In this document: one piece after another, positions 6,012 through 7,289 of the stretch
Layout of the letters: each line of letters opens with the position of its first letter
How positions within the stretch are numbered: position 1 is the stretch's first letter
From: Methanothrix sp.
GTDB lineage: Archaea > Halobacteriota > Methanosarcinia > Methanotrichales > Methanotrichaceae
Reading direction: 5' to 3'
DNA: 7,289 nucleotides
Assembly: GCA_011620785.1 (NCBI GenBank)
Contig: WOYM01000060.1
Location: 1,391-8,679, forward strand
The notes under the pieces: generated by a model
Told to the model about the DNA's origin: nothing
The model's database searches: none
The model's input: only the letters and a program-made list of their open reading frames with translations
Position numbers and translations under genes: made by a program

Positions 6012-6773
6012 ATGACCGGCGGAGAATTGTTAGAGGAGACAAAGAGGCGTTTCATTCAGCTGCTCAAGTTCCAGGGCGATGAGGTCTATTGCCGGGAGCT
6101 GCAAAGCGAGGTGGTAATCAGCAGGCCGCTCAGCGCTCTTGAAGCAATCGGAGATCCCGGAAGGGACGATTTTCCCATAATCAGGGGACGGGAGGTTCTC
6201 GTGCAGGCTACCTTTAAGGGAGTTGCCGGACAGGCGTTCACTGCTGCTGGTGGAGATTTCCAGGGAACTTTAGGAGATGTCCTGGAGCTTCCGCTGGATG
6301 AGAACTTCGAGCGAGCGGTCTTTGTTGCCACCATGAATGCTGCTCTCAGATATCTGGGCAAGATCGAGAAGACAGTTCACTGCCGGGATGATGGCCCGAA
6401 GAGGTGCTCCTCTTTGGCAGTGGATTGGCTGAGAGACCAGGAATGGGAGAAGGTGGGCCTGGTGGGCCTGCAGCCAGCCATTCTGGAGGCTTTGGTCAAG
6501 GCCTTCGGCAGAGAAAGGGTGATGGTCTCGGACCTGGCGGAGGCGGGCAGCGAGCGCTGTGGGGTTAAGGTGCTGGACGGCCTGAATTCCGGGGAGATAT
6601 TCGAGCAGTGTCAGATCATTCTGATCACCGGGTCGACCATAGTGAACGGCACCATCGACGATCTCCTGGGCCGGGCAGCTGAGCATGACAGAAGGGTGAT
6701 GCTCTTCGGAGTGACCATAGCAGGAGCCGCATACCTCATGGGGCTGGAGAGCCGGTGTGCCTGTTCAACCTGA
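6012..6773 (+). CDS. DUF4213/DUF364 putative heavy-metal chelation protein
   Basis: This 253-residue cytoplasmic protein matches the two-domain DUF4213 (enolase-N-like) plus DUF364 (Rossmann-like, Pfam putative heavy-metal chelation) architecture. The N-terminal domain carries GQAFTA (73-78), GTLGDVLELPL (85-95), ATMNAALRYLG (106-116) and the hallmark TVHCRDDGPKRC (121-132) with C124 and C132. The second domain has VGLVGLQPAI (148-157), TGSTIVNGTID (206-216) and GVTIAGAAYLMGL (233-245), and ends in a cysteine pair, SRCACST (247-253). A structure-based proposal for the family is that the domains together form a metal-binding site; no reaction is established. The gene may be co-transcribed with the upstream binding protein or use its own start signals: GGCTTTAAGATAC at 5974-5986 is a weak TATA-like string, and AGAAGGG at 5998-6004 is a modest ribosome binding site. 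I infer a role in handling a metal or oxyanion from motifs and context only. Confidence 0.82.
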   Translation: MTGGELLEETKRRFIQLLKFQGDEVYCRELQSEVVISRPLSALEAIGDPGRDDFPIIRGREVLVQATFKGVAGQAFTAAGGDFQGTLGDVLELPLDENFERAVFVATMNAALRYLGKIEKTVHCRDDGPKRCSSLAVDWLRDQEWEKVGLVGLQPAILEALVKAFGRERVMVSDLAEAGSERCGVKVLDGLNSGEIFEQCQIILITGSTIVNGTIDDLLGRAAEHDRRVMLFGVTIAGAAYLMGLESRCACST

Positions 6774-6796
6774 ATGCTTAAGGCGAGAGAAATATG

Positions 6797-6812
6797 CTAA
6801 AAATATATAATC
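6797..6812 (-). terminator. Possible T-rich terminator of the small minus-strand gene
   Basis: In the 75-bp gap between converging genes the minus strand reads TTATATATTTTTAG, about 40 bases beyond the TAG stop of the 92-residue gene. Archaeal transcription often ends at T-rich tracts, so termination is the simplest reading. On the plus strand the same bases read CTAAAAATATATAA, which also resembles a TATA box, so the assignment is uncertain. Confidence 0.35.
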
Positions 6813-6848
6813 GTAGATGGGCCGGTGTGAATAAGTCGGATATCGGGC

Positions 6849-7127
6849 CTACCACTTGCCGGTCTCGATTACATTGAGCTTATCTAAGAGTTGAGCTACC
6901 GCCTCCGGACTGAGATTATTCTTCCGGCTTATCTTAAGAACGCGCATTAGCTCGGTATTCTGATCGGTTCCCGTTAGCTGGGCGGCATATATCTCTGCTG
7001 CATCCAGGCCCTTTTCTACAACCACCTTCTTTGCCTCCTTGAGAACATCCCCGGTTATGCAGCTCTTGGCAGCACCGATCTCCTCAATCGCCTTTCCCAT
7101 ATCCTCCAATTCCTTTGAACTCAGCAT
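6849..7127 (-). CDS. Hypothetical small helical protein (92 aa)
   Basis: I do not recognise this protein. It is acidic-basic mixed, apparently all helical, with no signal peptide or membrane segment. Two halves can be seen: residues 4-50, amphipathic helices including KELEDMGKAIEEIGAAK and VLKEAKKVVVEKGLD, and residues 55-92, ending in LKISRKNNLSPEAVAQLLDKL, which has the look of a small helix-turn-helix or helical-hairpin module without being diagnostic. There is one cysteine (C23). The ATG at 7127-7125 is preferred over the GTG three codons upstream because GAGGTG (7139-7134) lies six bases before it. A TATA element about 50 bp upstream indicates a monocistronic gene. It converges on the DUF364 gene, leaving 75 bp between the stops. 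A regulator or small structural protein are both possible. Confidence 0.65.
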   Translation of the reverse strand: MLSSKELEDMGKAIEEIGAAKSCITGDVLKEAKKVVVEKGLDAAEIYAAQLTGTDQNTELMRVLKISRKNNLSPEAVAQLLDKLNVIETGKW

Positions 7128-7169
7128 ATCTTCCACCTCGCAGATTCTTTATGAATAGTAATGAGGATT

Positions 7170-7184
7170 GATATTATAAATATC
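7170..7184 (-). promoter_or_regulatory. Palindromic TATA element of the small gene
   Basis: GATATT-ATA-AATATC is a perfect 15-bp palindrome that on the minus strand contains the archaeal TATA-like core TTTATAATA. Initiation about 26 bases downstream would fall near 7151, leaving a leader of about 25 nt that contains the GAGGTG ribosome binding site. Because it is symmetric, it could also fire to the right toward the window edge. Confidence 0.55.
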
Positions 7185-7200
7185 TATTGAGATAGATCTC
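7182..7200. repeat. Overlapping inverted repeats upstream of the TATA element
   Basis: ATCTAT-TGAG-ATAGAT (7182-7197) is a perfect dyad that overlaps GAGAT-AG-ATCTC (7189-7200), a second perfect dyad. They abut and slightly overlap the BRE side of the TATA palindrome of the 92-residue gene. This is a plausible regulator site; the bound protein is unknown. Confidence 0.4.
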
Positions 7201-7220
7201 ATCGGGAATGCTAGCGACCC

Positions 7221-7237
7221 GGGCAAGACATGTGCCC
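7221..7237. repeat. Short GC-rich hairpin
   Basis: GGGCA (7221-7225), a seven-base loop and TGCCC (7233-7237) form a five-bp stem in the intergenic tail of the window. No T-run follows on the plus strand, and the right edge cuts off the context. It may be chance or part of an upstream gene's terminator. Confidence 0.25.
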
Positions 7238-7289
7238 AAATTCCAATTAAGCATTAGCACCCAAGGGAAATAAGTCCTCACCCTCCCGC

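Noticed and set aside
6086..6686. Two minus-strand open frames opposite the DUF364 gene
   Set aside because: The plus strand encodes a protein with multiple family motifs throughout; these frames are shadows.
6751..6829. GCCGGTGTG occurring twice (6751-6759 and 6821-6829)
   Set aside because: A nine-base match 70 bp apart, with no extension and one copy inside coding sequence, is compatible with chance.
7128..7136. GTG at 7136 as start of the 92-aa gene
   Set aside because: This GTG is itself part of the GAGGTG ribosome site that serves the ATG at 7127.
1..7289. CRISPR arrays, tRNA or rRNA genes, insertion-sequence ends
   Set aside because: No regularly spaced repeats, cloverleaf-like segments, rRNA-like blocks or transposase motifs were seen on either strand.

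Overview
The window looks like the chromosome of a methanogenic euryarchaeon. A Methanothrix/Methanosarcinales-type host is my best guess, from memory of protein style rather than from a database search. The evidence is archaeal TATA-type promoters, Shine-Dalgarno sequences of the GGAGGTG/GGTGAT kind, GTG and TTG starts, frequent ATA and AGG codons, tightly overlapping genes, and a possible operator built from TGTACA hexamers, the TRP box recognised by TrpY in Methanothermobacter.

Layout. (1) Positions 18-417, plus strand: a small toxin-antitoxin module, with an intact UPF0175-type antitoxin followed by a DUF3368/PIN-like toxin cut to its N-terminal third. (2) Positions 4846-441, minus strand: a five-gene tryptophan operon in the order trpD-trpF-trpE-trpG-trpC. 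Every gene overlaps the next, by 4, 19, 4 and 13 nt. trpB and trpA do not follow trpC; the toxin remnant ends 23 bp beyond the trpC stop and faces it. (3) Positions 4847-5092: a divergent control region. It has a TATA element for trpD, three TRP-box-like hexamers spaced 10 and 20 bp apart, two perfect inverted repeats within that cluster, and a separate inverted repeat nearer the next gene. (4) Positions 5093-5905, plus strand: an exported ModA-like periplasmic-binding-fold protein with no transporter partners in view. (5) Positions 6012-6773, plus strand: a DUF4213/DUF364 (putative heavy-metal chelation) protein. (6) Positions 7127-6849, minus strand: an unrecognised 92-residue protein with a palindromic TATA element and an inverted repeat upstream.

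How the genes work together. TrpE and TrpG form anthranilate synthase. TrpD, TrpF and TrpC then convert anthranilate to indole-3-glycerol phosphate. Tryptophan synthase (TrpA/TrpB) must be encoded elsewhere if the pathway is complete. The binding protein and the DUF364 protein may form a two-gene unit for capturing and handling a metal or oxyanion. The binding protein appears to have lost both serines that contact oxyanion in classical ModA, so its ligand is open. The most distinctive points are the TRP-box cluster, the truncated toxin at the trp operon end, and the binding-protein/DUF364 pair.
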